The translations under genes and the position numbers were made by a program. The notes beneath the pieces were generated by a model. That model had not been told where the DNA came from. It worked only from the letters and a program-made list of their open reading frames with translations, and ran no database searches. From Pycnopodia helianthoides (lineage: Eukaryota > Echinodermata > Asteroidea > Forcipulatida > Asteriidae), in NCBI GenBank assembly GCA_032158295.1, contig CM063261.1, positions 3,844,001 to 3,908,000 on the forward strand: a stretch of 64,000 nucleotides of DNA, given 5' to 3'. Every line of letters begins with the position of its first letter. Positions within the stretch are counted from its first letter, which is position 1. Positions 10,484-21,700 of this stretch are shown piece by piece.

Positions 10484-10880
10484 TTAAAGGTATTTATACA
10501 GGATTGGTAGAGCTGACAAAATAGTCGCAGACAGTGTTCATGTTTTGTGTGATCAACCATATACATGAAATGACAAACCTGTGAAAATTTGGGCTTCATC
10601 GGTTCTGTGAGTCAGGAGAAAATAGTGAAAAAAAACAACAGGCACAATTTTCAGCATGTAAACACATTGTCCTTAACTTTGGTTGTAACAACAGAAATCA
10701 GCTGTTGCAATTTTTTTGTAAAGGTTTTTAGATACAGTTTTCTTGAATATGACATCATTTTAGAGGAAAATATTTCACACACAAAATGGTTCTCGTATGA
10801 ACTTCATCATCAGTAAGCTTTCAGACTAAAACTAAACAATGATGTTTTTTATCCTTACCAATCCTGTGTAGTACATTTAA
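10484..10880 (+). mobile_element. MITE family D, copy 2
   Basis: TTAA-flanked. Left end TTAAAGGTATTTATACAGGA, right end ACCAATCCTGTGTAGTACAT then TTAA. It contains CAACCATATACATGAAATGA and the shared core ACAAACCTGTGAAAATTTGG. Confidence 0.85.
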
Positions 10881-10944
10881 AAAGCTATGCAGTAACGAAT
10901 GTTAAGACAAAACAGGAGTGCATCCTACCCTTCTATTCTCAAAT

Positions 10945-11140
10945 CTAGGCCCAATTTCATAGAGCTGCTTTAGCTCAAAAAGTAGCTAAGCACATCAACA
11001 TTATTCTTACCAGATTGAGGTTACCAGCCAAAATGCTAAGTAACATGTACATTCGTGACTGGTATCCTACTCATTTCTGCTGAGCAAAATAATTTTAAGC
11101 AATATTTCTGCTTAAGCAGCTCTAGGAAATTTGGCCCTAG
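10945..11140. mobile_element. Foldback element family G, copy 1
   Basis: Ends CTAGGCCCAATTTCATAGAG and CTCTAGGAAATTTGGCCCTAG are inverted repeats. The interior holds AGCTAAGCAC and GGTTACCAGCC. Related sequences are at 12821-13015 and 42397-42530. No TTAA; family distinct from A-F. Confidence 0.75.
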
Positions 11141-11149
11141 TCCCCAACC

Positions 11150-11544
11150 ACAACCCTTCCCTAACCCTCAACACCTTCCATCGTTCTGTAACCCTCCTCT
11201 CAACACCTCAAACATGCTCTGTGCCTCATTTGTCTGTAACCCTCCTCTACCTTCTATCTATCATTAGACTCAAACACTCATTCCAGGTACAAAACCTCAA
11301 GCACGCTCTGTGCCTCATTTGTCTGTAACCCTCCTCTACCTTCTATCTATCATTAGCCTCAAAACCCTCATTCCAGGTACCTCAAACCTCAATACCTCAA
11401 ATACGCTTTGTGCCTCATTTGTCCTCATTTGTCTGTAACCCTCCTCTACCTTCTATCTACCATTACCCTTCAAAACCCTCAATCCAGGTTCCCTCAAACC
11501 TCAAAACCTCAAATACACTTTGTGCCTCATTTGTCCACCTACAG
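11150..11544 (+). repeat. Pyrimidine-rich minisatellite abutting the exon 3 acceptor
   Basis: About four degenerate units of roughly 50-105 bp, each carrying GTAACCCTCCTCTACCTTCT and CTTTGTGCCTCATTTGTC-like blocks. The last partial unit supplies the sequence immediately before the splice acceptor (GTGCCTCATTTGTCCACCTACAG region), so the polypyrimidine tract of intron 2 is part of the array. Confidence 0.75.
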
Positions 11545-11650
11545 ATTGTCAGCCGAGTCGCAGCCCAGAATGGCTATGATTTTGACCTAGGGTATCGTCT
11601 TCTTGCTGTTTGTGCCGTTCACAGAGACAAGTTCACTCCTAAATCAGCAG
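11545..11650 (+). CDS. ZMIZ1: ZMIZ1/ZMIZ2-type coactivator, coding exon 3 (35 codons plus one base)
   Basis: 106 bp, phase 0 to phase 1, between acceptor CCACCTACAG and donor CAG|GTGAGT. It encodes [28 protein letters not shown] and KFTPKSA. This matches the vertebrate ZMIZ1 segment [20 protein letters not shown] onward almost residue for residue and completes most of the N-terminal TPR-like domain. The next exon should begin with a residue completed by the last G and continue with a conserved SWCEELGRLL-type helix; I could not find it, so it is probably beyond 64000. Confidence 0.95.
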
Positions 11651-12216
11651 GTGAGTGGTTTTCAGATTCAAACAATGACTCCGTAATTTGTAAATGGTTG
11701 TGATTCTCCCGCATGCAAAAAAAGGAGGAAAATTTCATATCGCCGCTGGTCCCGCGAAGTGGCCTATCTGTCAAAAATCACAAAAAACTTTGCAAGTCGG
11801 TCTCAATACAAGTTATACTCGTTACTGTTAACATTTTGAGCAAGTTTCTGTACTTAATACATAATAGTTTTGTAACTACACTGATTAGTGTGAACGGGGT
11901 ATTGCTTGATTTGCCATTTTTGTGTTTCGACGAAGTGACCTATCAAGGTACGCCACCTTCCCCGTGATGTACAAAAGCGCTGTAGCACGGTTCCAAACTC
12001 GGCGTGTACAGCTTTTGCATTTTCAGGAAGTGACCAGATTGAAGCATAGTGTTTTCATGAAGCGACATAAGTCTCAATAATGCTTTCATTTGTACACGGT
12101 GCTTTGCGGGCAAAACTCTTCTCGGTAGCCAGAGGCAGTTCAAATCCTATATTTTAGCACCGGGTACCACACCAATTGAATTGATGTTAAAAAGATACTA
12201 AATTGGCAAAATGTCT

Positions 12217-12638
12217 TTAAAGGTAGGGTCATAGACTGGTTTTTGTCAACTTAATGCTAATTTATAGGCAAAATTACAAAGAAAGATACAACAAAAGTCA
12301 CATGTGAAAGTTTCTGCAGAATACAGTGTCTACTTGCTGAGAGAAGAAAAAAACTGTCACGGTATTTTCACAAGAACGTCGAATCCATCCATGACAGCGG
12401 GTACCAACTGCATCTCTGGCCGCAGCATTTGGGTTGGACACCAACCCTCAGAAGTCTGAGAAATGATTCATGCACGAATCGTCTCTCAGATTAGATTGCT
12501 ATGGGTAAAAATTTATTCCGAACCATACTACTTTGAAGGAAATCCTTTCTCAAAATAGTCTATACAATCAACAGCTGCAGTGCTTCTATACCAAGTATGT
12601 TTTTCATGGTATTCACCAATCAGTGACCCTACCTTTAA
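12217..12638 (+). mobile_element. MITE family E, copy 2
   Basis: TTAA-flanked; left end TTAAAGGTAGGGTCATAGAC, right end CAGTGACCCTACCTTTAA. It contains GATACAACAAAAGTCACATG, GTGTCTACTTGCTGAGA and a central hairpin CTGAGAAATGATTCATGC / ACGAATCGTCTCTCAG near 12457-12490. Confidence 0.87.
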
Positions 12639-12820
12639 GACCAAAATAGTTTGAACTCCATCCAGAACTTGATACCCAGGCAGCAATTTAGTAATATTAA
12701 ATGAAGCATCAGAATCCCAGCCTGATTTGAAACACTATTACGGACTGAGCGTCTTCACTCTCTTAGCCCTCTAAGCATTGCTACCTCCTGAAAAAAAAAG
12801 TTCATGGCTTGTTCATGGCC

Positions 12821-13015
12821 AGGGCCCAATTTCATAGAGCTGCTTAAGCAGAAAATATTGCTTAACAATTATCTGCTAAGCAGAAAGTAGCATGATACCA
12901 GTCACAAATTGTACATGTGACATGGTGGTTTGGCTGGTGACCTTATTCTGGTAAGCCTAATTTTGTCGTGCTTAGCTGCTTTTTGTGCTTAAGCAGCTCT
13001 ATGAAATTGGGCCCT
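12821..13015. mobile_element. Foldback element family G, copy 2
   Basis: Nearly perfect terminal inverted repeats, AGGGCCCAATTTCATAGAGC and GCTCTATGAAATTGGGCCCT, extended by CTGCTTAAGCA-type inner repeats. No coding sequence. Confidence 0.8.
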
Positions 13016-13483
13016 GGGCCCTTAGCTGCTAGCAAGCACACATTTACATCCGAGCGAAGCTCACTTTCTACATATATGAGGTATCCGTGTGTGACTTGCA
13101 TATGTAGGTAGGGGTCACGGAAGCTCTACCGTCCTTAATACTCTGTTAGCATACAAATAGGCATGATTTGAATCCCTCCACGCCATCCCAGCATGCTGAT
13201 TGCATGTCATGTACCCTGTCTTTAACAACTATGACTGTACTAGAATTTCCCTTCAACGAAAAGGAACCAAACTGGTTTTTTTCTCCTTAGTGAATCCAAA
13301 GCGAGGCTTGTGGGACAGTGTATTGTCGTCTTAGTTACTGGATCACAATTTCTTGATGCGTGCAATTCGTAATCGTAGACGTTAAACCGATGTTTGGATG
13401 AGGGAGATTGGCTGCCGCCAGCTTGTTGTTTATATCCCCTGTGGGGACGGGAAGATCATCTAAACAAAACAAAAACAAACAAA

Positions 13484-13502
13484 CAAACCCCCCCCCCCCC
13501 AA
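13484..13502. repeat. Poly-C tract
   Basis: Run of C preceded by (CAAA)n-like sequence. It is one of many C or G runs of nine or more in the window; others begin near 3103, 3510, 16903, 19735, 20189, 20416, 23161, 26458, 39470, 44924, 47379, 48207, 50874, 53516, 53870, 57789, 58004, 62811 and 63237. Confidence 0.9.
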
Positions 13503-15493
13503 CAAAAAACAAATAAAAAACAAACAAGCAGCGAAGCTCTTTTGTGCAAGATTGAGATCAGTAATTAATCTCTTCTCAAAAACTGTAAAGCTCCTCTAAA
13601 ATTTATAACTTTTAAAACTCCTCTCTAAAACTTAAAACCATCTTTGTTCGTCTGTGAAAAAAAACAACCTTTGAAACAAAAACATAAAGCGGGGCTGCCC
13701 TTGTCTGCTAAACGAGGTGTTTCTGTTATTGGCAAAAAAAAAATTGTTTTCAGGAAGCTTCTGGTGAAATAAGAACCGGGCTAAAAATGGCCATCTGGAA
13801 CTGATCTCATCCCAGTCACAAACTAAACACAAGAAGTATTTTCCTGTTTTGTAACAAATTTATAAACATTCAACGGAAACCAGACTCGATAATTTCCAGG
13901 AAATGTTTTTGTCATAAACATATTCAGAGAAGTATTTTCATTTCACCAGTGGTCTCGGTCTTTTCCTTTGAAAGATGTTTCAGCCAAAGATAAGGGGTTG
14001 TAGAACCAGGTTTTTTTTTAATATTCTAAAACTTTAATGAAAACCTTTCACAATTTATTGCCAATTGTAGATTCAATTCCCGAAGGAGATGGTCCCTCAG
14101 AAGTGGAATGGTTTTGGAAAAAGGTCTCAAAGTTGCCAAAAAGTCAACCACCCCCAACGGCGATGATAGATTAAACATCGTAAATAAAAATAAACAAATA
14201 AACGAAAACGAACAATTTCCGCACAACTTCATAGCCTGATAATTCACTGGGTTGTTTGATGGTTGCGTTTCACAAAAAAAAGTGTGATGTCGAGCCGTTT
14301 TTTCCATGAGCTTTTAGTCGTGTTTCCTAATTCCTTGATCCTCCGGAATTATTGACGATACTACATGGTCTGTTTGGACAAGACAGCTGCAAAGAATTCA
14401 GTCAGGAACGTTTTGAAGAAGAAGAAGAAAAAACAAAAAGGACAGAGTGATAATATCATCAGCTCGGGCTTCAATTTCTTAACCTTCTTAAACCATTTCT
14501 CACCCTTTCAATGTTATACCTTGTCTTTAATAATAGAAACCATTACTTATCTGCATGTGTGTGTGTGTGTGTTTTGTGTTTGAATGTCAAACCAAATTGT
14601 AGAAATTTGGACTTGGATAGAATTTAGTTTAGAGTAGAGTAGAGTAAAATTTCACCGAGCTCTTCGTCGGTCGTCTCAGCCAGCTAAAATGAACATGGCT
14701 GCTGTCCTTTCTCCAGACAAATGAGTCTTTTGACTTGTGCATCAAAGCTTTTTAGTTGAATCTCAATGCGGTTAATTTCTCAATGTGAGACATTGTTTCT
14801 TTATGGAAATATCTCTTTTTTATTTTTCGCTTTAAACGGAGTTTGTAAAAACAGTTTGAAACTGTGTGATTGAATCCTACGCCACATTTCACCCGATACG
14901 AATCCGGTTCAGTTACTCAGAAGTAAGTGTACGAAACCAGCCCTAAAGAAATAGGTTCATTTCCAATGTAGGGGACTCATGACTGCAGGGTACCAGGCAA
15001 CATATGGCGTCGAGTTAAAACGTTCTGCGTACGTTTCATGCCAGGCTGGTAATGGAGCAGTGTAGACGCTCACTACTCAAGGCACTGTGCATCCGAAAAT
15101 ATCCTAAATCTCAAAGTCGGGCTAAAGTCAACAAATATCGCTACCTAATTAAGTTTCAACTGGGTGCGTTGCCCAACATCGAGGGGCCCATTCGAATCAC
15201 TTCTGTTCTATATTTAGAATCTGTGCACCTTCAGTGATGGTGGTGGAGAGAGCCCTCTGTTGTCACCACTGGGCCAGTGTATCAGAAATTGTAGCAAATG
15301 GGAATATAAATCTGGAGTTTCGATTGAAACCTTTAAACCTTTTCATGGATGTCATCAATTATTTCTCCCTTAAAAGCTCTGTCAATGCAACCAAATCTTG
15401 AGCTGATTAAAGATTTATGCTAGGTTGAATTGAGGTTGGGGGGGTAACTGGCTGTGCATCTACAGTGCCATGTGTTATAAAGTCAGCCAGTAT

Positions 15494-15836
15494 TTAAAGG
15501 TATTGTACACTTTTGGTAACAGCTCAAAATCAGTGTCCACATTTTGTGTGATTAATCATATGCATGAACAAACAAACCTGTGAAAGTTTGAGCTCAATTG
15601 GTCATCGAGGTCATGAGAAAATAGTGAAAAGAGATCTTATGTGTTTTCTGTTTTTTCAAATTATCGCGCGCGATAATATACTACTGTTTTACTCGTTTCT
15701 CAGAAACGATAGCATTTTAGGCAGAAATATTTTAAGGAACCCTTTCTACCATTACTTACTTTAAGTCATGTAAGTTATGTGTGAATCTGTGAACATTGTG
15801 TTTTCCGATCTTGCCAATAGTGTACAGGGCCTTTAA
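15494..15836 (+). mobile_element. MITE family D-prime, copy 1
   Basis: TTAA-flanked; left TTAAAGGTATTGTACACTTT, right TAGTGTACAGGGCCTTTAA. It contains the shared core AACAAACCTGTGAAAGTTTG and a 16-bp perfect palindrome TTATCGCGCGCGATAA (15661-15676). It abuts the next MITE with a shared TTAA. Confidence 0.82.
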
Positions 15837-16225
15837 AGGTGTACAGGATTGGTAGAGCTGACAAAATAGTCACAGACGGTGTCCGTGTTATGTGTGATCA
15901 ACCATATACACGAAATAACAAACCTGTGAAAATTTGGGCTTAATCTGTTGGGTGAGTCAGGAGAAAATATTGAAAAAACCATGCACAATTTTCAGCATGT
16001 AAACACATTGTCCTTGGTTGGTAACAGTCGAAATCAGCTGACTGCGTTTTTTTTGTTTCGGTTTTCAGACACAGTTTCCTTGAATATGTGACTTCATTTC
16101 AGAGGGAAACGTTTCACAGAAAAAAAATGGTTCTAGTACGAACTTCATAATCAGTAAGCTTTCAGACTAAAATTAAACAATGATTTTTTTTCCCCATCCT
16201 AATCAGTCCCGTATAATACCTTTAA
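15833..16225 (+). mobile_element. MITE family D, copy 3
   Basis: Starts at the TTAA that ends the preceding element (GGCCTTTAAAGGTGTACAGG) and ends CAGTCCCGTATAATACCTTTAA. The interior matches copies 1, 2 and 4. Confidence 0.85.
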
Positions 16226-16476
16226 CATACACTGCAGCCTCTAAATTATTCAGAGATCCACACACATTGTATTAATTCATCATACAATAATTATTTAATT
16301 GAATGTTTAATGCCAGTTCTCTCCTTGAAATGTCATAACCTACGTGGGATTCTTCGCCTTGTTTTAGCATTGATCAGTTTTCTGATTCAGGACAAAATGT
16401 ATATTTTTTTTTGTGATGATAGTAATCCCATTGATTTAGAGTTTGACAATATTTCCATTATATGTATTTATTCATC

Positions 16477-16722
16477 AACTAGGTTGGTTACTAGGTGGAT
16501 AACTAGGTTGATAATTAGGTTGATTACTAAGTTGATAACTAGGATGATTACTAGGTTGATAATTAGGTTGATTACTAAGTTGATTACAAGGTTGATAACT
16601 AGGTTGATAACAAGGTTGATATCTAAGTTGATAACTAGGTTGATTACTAGGTTGATTACTAGGTTGCTTACAAGGTTGATCACTAGGTTGATTACTAAGT
16701 TGATAACTAGGTTGATAACTAT
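16477..16722 (+). repeat. 12-bp minisatellite, about 20 units
   Basis: Repeats of the type ACTAGGTTGATA, alternating with ACTAGGTTGATT and ACTAAGTTGATA. Because 12 is a multiple of three and the unit lacks stops in several frames, both strands stay open (ITRLITRL on plus, VINLVINL on minus). These open frames are consequences of the repeat, not genes. Confidence 0.92.
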
Positions 16723-18094
16723 CCCCACCACATGTATAAAGTATCCATTACATATCTGAGGTAACAATCACCCACATACACGCCCTGACGCACACACCCC
16801 TTCCCCAGATGACAGAGGTACAATAACACACAATCTAATTAACAGGCCGTTGTTGATCGACTAACTGACCATTTGCTAAGACAATTTTCTTGTTTGTTGT
16901 GAAGGGGGGGGGGGGGGAGGTTGGGGAGAGTCCCGTAAGGTGTGAGGCGTCGTTAACAGTTTGCCCGGGCAACGATCGTCCAATCATCAAGGGGACCTCA
17001 TATCACCTCAACCGCCTCCATTTGAAGACCTAGATACATGATCAGGTTGGAATTAATTTGTCATGATTTGGAGGCACGGCCAATGTGGTTGTCGTTGTGC
17101 AGTGCAACGCTCGCTGGCACTGCATACCCAGAAGGAGTGCCGTGCCCGCTAGTGTCGTTGTGCTCGCTCATCCCACGGATGGGGGTCGTAAAAGAAAAAA
17201 GACTTGTTGAGGGTCTTCTCGACAATAGCAAGAATCAAATTCCCGGTTTCCCGAACAAATTGTCAACGCCAACTTCTTGCTCTGGTTTTTTTTTTTTAAT
17301 TTGTTGACATCCGAGTATTGGGTCGTGTATTTCCACTGGCTATTTAACATAATTAAGCAAAGATACTCTTGTGCAGAAACTGACCCAGTAAAAAAATCAA
17401 TGTCATTCAACAATGAAAAATCAATCAAAATTGTCAATATTAAGTACCATTTCGTAATATTGCCGGGGCTGTTTTTGTTGGATTCTAAAATGGAACGGTT
17501 AATGGAAAGGTTATTGTCTTTTGGAAATGAACCCAAACACTACAAAATGAAGTCTTTTAAAAAAATATATATATTTTTGTCAAGGGGAAACAAATTTAGT
17601 ACAAAGAGAAAAATTGTGTAATTCAACTATCTGCAAAGATATTACTGCATCTTCAGGTTTGATGGAAATGAAAGATTATTCTTATTTAAAAAAAATATAT
17701 TAGTATTTAGTAGATGTAATTATTAGGTAATTACATCAAAGTCATGTAAAAAGGTCAGCACATGTCATTTTCTTACCGTGATGGGTTTTATGAAATGGGA
17801 AATGGGTCAAGTAAGGTCATCCAAAATCAATTTATTTTATCCCAAGCCTATGCATTTGCAAATGTTGCTTTGTACTTGGAAGACAAAACCTTGCTTTTTT
17901 TTTTGTTGCTTTAAAAAAAAAGTAAGTAATTAGAACTGACGATACTAATGAGGTAGTTTGTGTCAATTAAGATTCTGTTGGAATGACCATTTTGTAAATT
18001 GACTGATTTTTTTATGGTTTGGAAAAGACAAAGTTTAAACCAAAAGTGTTAAATAGAAAACACTATTTTTAATTTTTTTTTAAAACAATATCTG

Positions 18095-18489
18095 TTAAAG
18101 GAACATTACAGAATTGTTTTTCGCTAACAAAACAGTTGCTGGTAGTGTAAGCACTTTAAGTAATCCACCATATACATAAACTGACAAACCTGTAGAAGTT
18201 TGAGATCGATCGGCCATCTGGGTCACGAGAAAATAGTGAAAAACCGATTACACATTTGCATGAAATCATATAGATTCAAAAAATTGAATAAAACACTCAC
18301 TGAGCTATAAACTCCAATCGGAAAATTAGTTTATTCATTTCTCATCAAAGATGGCATTTCATACAGATATATTTCAAGGGATGTTTTCTACTATCATCAT
18401 CATTAGACCGTGTAAGTTTTATGTAAATCTGTGATCAAAAAGTATATTTTACAAGTTTTTTTCTTACCAATTCTGTAATGTTCCTTTAA
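18095..18489 (+). mobile_element. MITE family A, copy 1
   Basis: TTAAAGGAACATTACAGAAT at the left and ATTCTGTAATGTTCCTTTAA at the right: perfect terminal inverted repeats with TTAA ends. Nearly identical copies at 24621-25014, 29037-29547 and 50400-50789 suggest comparatively recent activity. Confidence 0.9.
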
Positions 18490-18555
18490 ACAAAACATTC
18501 TTGCATGAGGAGATAAAGTACATTTAAGTAATTTTTAGTAATAGTGTGATTATTT

Positions 18556-18735
18556 CGAACAAAGATACTGACAACATAGGGAGACTGCCGACATAGGGCT
18601 AGATATCTCAGTTGGCACGTTAATCCGGATGTCGCAGGTTTAAGTCCCACCACTCTAGGCGATTTTTTGTCTTTGTTTTTCAACCCAAAATTATTTTTGA
18701 AATTTACCCAGTTTGGTTTCCCTTGTGGTTTATTA
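18556..18735 (+). repeat. tRNA-derived SINE, copy 4 (plus strand)
   Basis: Head fragment CGAACAAAGATACTGACA, A box TATCTCAGTTGG, a deletion in the D-arm/anticodon side, B box GGTTTAAGTCC, then tail CAACCCAAAATTATT and CCCTTGTGG. Same order as copy 1, opposite strand. Confidence 0.75.
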
Positions 18736-19513
18736 ATTGTTAATTTTTAATATCGGGATGACTGTTTTTCTGGTAGCATTTCGACAAAACCCTGCAGACG
18801 ACCCAAAATGTCGTCCCGGACGACATCTACAATTCTAATGTCCTTGTGATTTGTCACTCAATACTGTCTCCTCTTTGAGGTAATGTTAAACTTACGTCTA
18901 GAGTTTTGGGTAATTTTTTTTTTTTTTCGCTGTTCAGGGTAATGGACAATCTAAACAGATTCATCGCTAAAGTAACTTTATTATTCATTCACTTTAACTG
19001 ATTATACACCGGGATAGTCCTCCATGCCAATCGAGGGCAGTGGGAGCCCTTAAAGGCAGGGTGTGCTGTCGTGCTAAGAAGAACACAATCATCCCAGTCC
19101 TCTACTTCTTAAAACTGAGTTGTACGACACTATCATGTAAACGTGTTTTTTTTTTTTTAAAGAAAGATATATAGACTGTGCAAGTGTTGCGCATATTTGT
19201 TAAATCGGGACCCGATTAAGTGCGATTTTGTTTCCGTCACGCGTTAAAGCAATGTACGCGGGACCAGAGTGGTCCCAAAATTGTTTGAATACGCTAGACT
19301 TCTTCGGTCTATTGAATTGAGAAGTTCTTTTCTGTCGTTTTCGAAGACAAGAGTAAACCGAAGAGCAGTTTTTCTCAGAATGATTGAATAGTAGAAACTA
19401 ACTTCACACCGTGTCAAGTTATTGCAATACTTGACCAATTTTCAAGTGAGTCTTTTTTCACCGACGGATGTGACCGTTCCTTTAAGAGCGTAACACCTTT
19501 TTTCTTATTTGAC

Positions 19514-19547
<34 letters not shown>

Positions 19548-20904
19548 CCCCCGTCGTCGTCGCCGCGCCGGCACTCGTTGAGAATCGCCCTGCAATGATG
19601 TAACCGGATACTCCCATACTGCCTTGATGTTATGATGCCTCAACCTGTACTCATGCATGCAGATTTCTCCATGCATGCTAACCGGTTCCCTGCCAATCGT
19701 CAATTATTCATAATAGGATATCAAACGATTGCCCTCCCCCCCCCCCCCTTGTCCTCTCCTCGAAAAAAACAGTTTGTTTCTCAAACTGTGTAAGGAGAAA
19801 CGGATATTTTAATTAAGTCTGTTCACAAACCAAAATGCTTTTACTTCATCTGGTTAGTCTGGATTAAAGCATTAACTAAAAATAGTCTCCTTCCAAAAAA
19901 TTCTTCAATTTCTGGAGACAAATGCAGTTAGTGGTGTGATGTAACTATTCAGGACAGTGTTTTAGCCAATGTTCTTAATATTGGGGGTATTTGTTGGGGG
20001 GGGAGGGGCTTTGGTGGGGGCGGAGGTGATGACAAAGCCCTTAATCCTGTCTGCAGTTGGTGCGACACATTGTACAGACCTTTAAGATTTTATTTCCGTT
20101 TTTGCTTGTTTAACGTTTTTTTAAGAAGTTAATTTTTGATGCTGTACCTTTAAGTGAAAGTGGGGCACCTTGGAAGGTGGTGGTGGTCGGGGGGGGGGGG
20201 TGGTCCTGCCACCGTGTCTAGAGTTGGCGACAGCCTGACACCTTTTTTTTCAGATGGTCTGAGGGGGGAAAGGAACACAAATCCTATACCATGTCTTGAA
20301 GACATTAGTCTTAGATTTATACATTCATGTGCCAGTTAGACTAGGAGGGTTGATTCCAACAGGTCTGTCACTATGGAGTGTTGTTTTTAATTTTTTTTTC
20401 TCTTCTTCTCCTCTCCCCCCCCCCCCCCCCCATGTCCAGTTATGAATTTGTAAATGATCCGTGTGCGTGATGGGGATCTTTTACCTGAAAAGGTATATCT
20501 TCTGCTTGGGTTTTTTTTTTTTTTTTGGCCTTGTTTTTTTTCACTTTGGAATTGTCTTCGTCAAGCTTTTGAGGGCAGACAGGGAATTCATATCCACGAC
20601 ATCGTCGGATAAGTGTTGCTCAAGTACCGCGAATTGATAATATTCATGTGCTGGTCGTTCTCACTTGATTAAAAAAAGCCAAACTAAGGGCCATCAATAA
20701 AAAACAGTTTGTTTCGTGTTTTTTTTTTTTAAAAGACTGCAAGGTGATGCAGAATTTTTTTTTTTTTTTTTTTAAGTTGCTCGAATGCTTGTAGGTATTT
20801 TATCGAAAGGAAATCTGCATAATTTTCATCGGAGGGTGCTAGGCTGTGTTAGCAGCCCTTTCAAAATAGTCATTTTTAAACAATTTTGATCTTTTTTTCA
20901 AAAT

Positions 20905-21166
20905 TGTTCCATAGAAGTGTGTGCTTTCAAGGCTTCATGCCGGAAGCCTTTCTCAGATTCAAATAATTTTAGTGAGAAATAACCTCTTTCTCAAAAACTG
21001 TATATGACTTCAGAGGGAGTCGTTTCTCACACTGTTTTATACTATCAGCAGCTCTCCGGTGCTCCTTACCATAGAGCAAGCCTCGCTCTACTGTATGTCC
21101 TTACCAAGTAAGATTCTATGGTTGTGTATTTCCTGAGTAATTACCAAAAGTAACCACTGCCTTTAA
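20905..21166 (+). mobile_element. MITE family B, right part, with a 27-bp insertion
   Basis: Matches the right two thirds of family B (TTCAGAGGGAGTCGTTTC, CAGCAGCTCTCCGGTGCTCC, ending AACCACTGCCTTTAA). A 27-bp sequence at 21071-21097 is flanked by the 8-bp direct repeat TCCTTACC. The left end is not recognisable. Confidence 0.7.
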
Positions 21167-21369
21167 GAAAAGAGTTCGTTGTTTTTTTTTTTGTTTTTTT
21201 TTTGCTGAATTGAAAGTCAGGGATGAGAAATTTCAGATTTTTATCTGAATTTATACTCTTTATGTGTCTGGTGAAACAAATTAGCCGTTATGTATTCAGT
21301 TTGCAGTAACACCATGTGTTTATCTACTTTGCTGTGTAGATTTCTTCTTTAGAGAACTTGTCTTGCTAT

Positions 21370-21700
21370 TTGTTCCACTACCGCGGAGTAGATTTTCGGA
21401 ATTCGGGAGACTTCTCAGTTCTACAAAAGAACTGTCCTGCTTATTAACTACTACCTGGGCGGGAGGTAGGAAATCGGCCTGGACTACTACTTTAGCTTTG
21501 TGGATCGGGGGGACTTCTCATAATTAACTGCACTGCCGTGGAGTGAGTTCTTTTTGGTCTCAACGTTTCGACTAGCTTGCTCTAGTCATCGTTGTTTTGT
21601 TTTGTTTTTCCACAAAAGAGAAATCCTTCTTTTTTGATCTGCTTCTCTAGAGCTGAGGACACTATTTCCTAGAAGGCTCTGTGAAATCTAAACCCCATGG
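21370..21700 (-). mobile_element. Penelope-like element fragment with hammerhead-like core (candidate)
   Basis: On the minus strand the stretch 21590-21550 reads GATGA, a stem GACTAG..CTAGTC, then GAAACGTTGAGACC. This is the arrangement of a hammerhead ribozyme core (stem II followed by GAAA), as known from Penelope-like retroelements, although the CUGA part is altered to CGATGA. The flanking sequence down to about 21370 is GC-balanced and unlike the MITEs. A related motif is at 25293. Confidence 0.45.

Larger units (their letters stand above)
7628..11544 (+). other. ZMIZ intron 2 (3.9 kb)
   Basis: Donor GTAAGT, acceptor CACCTACAG. It holds a 74-bp tandem array, a family E MITE, a LINE 3' end, a family D MITE, a family G element and a minisatellite adjacent to exon 3. 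The stretches 7628-7803 and 9694-9960 show nothing I recognise. Confidence 0.85.

Noticed and set aside
16310..16759. 149-codon plus-strand open frame
   Set aside because: Most of it is the 12-bp minisatellite read in frame; the opposite strand is equally open.
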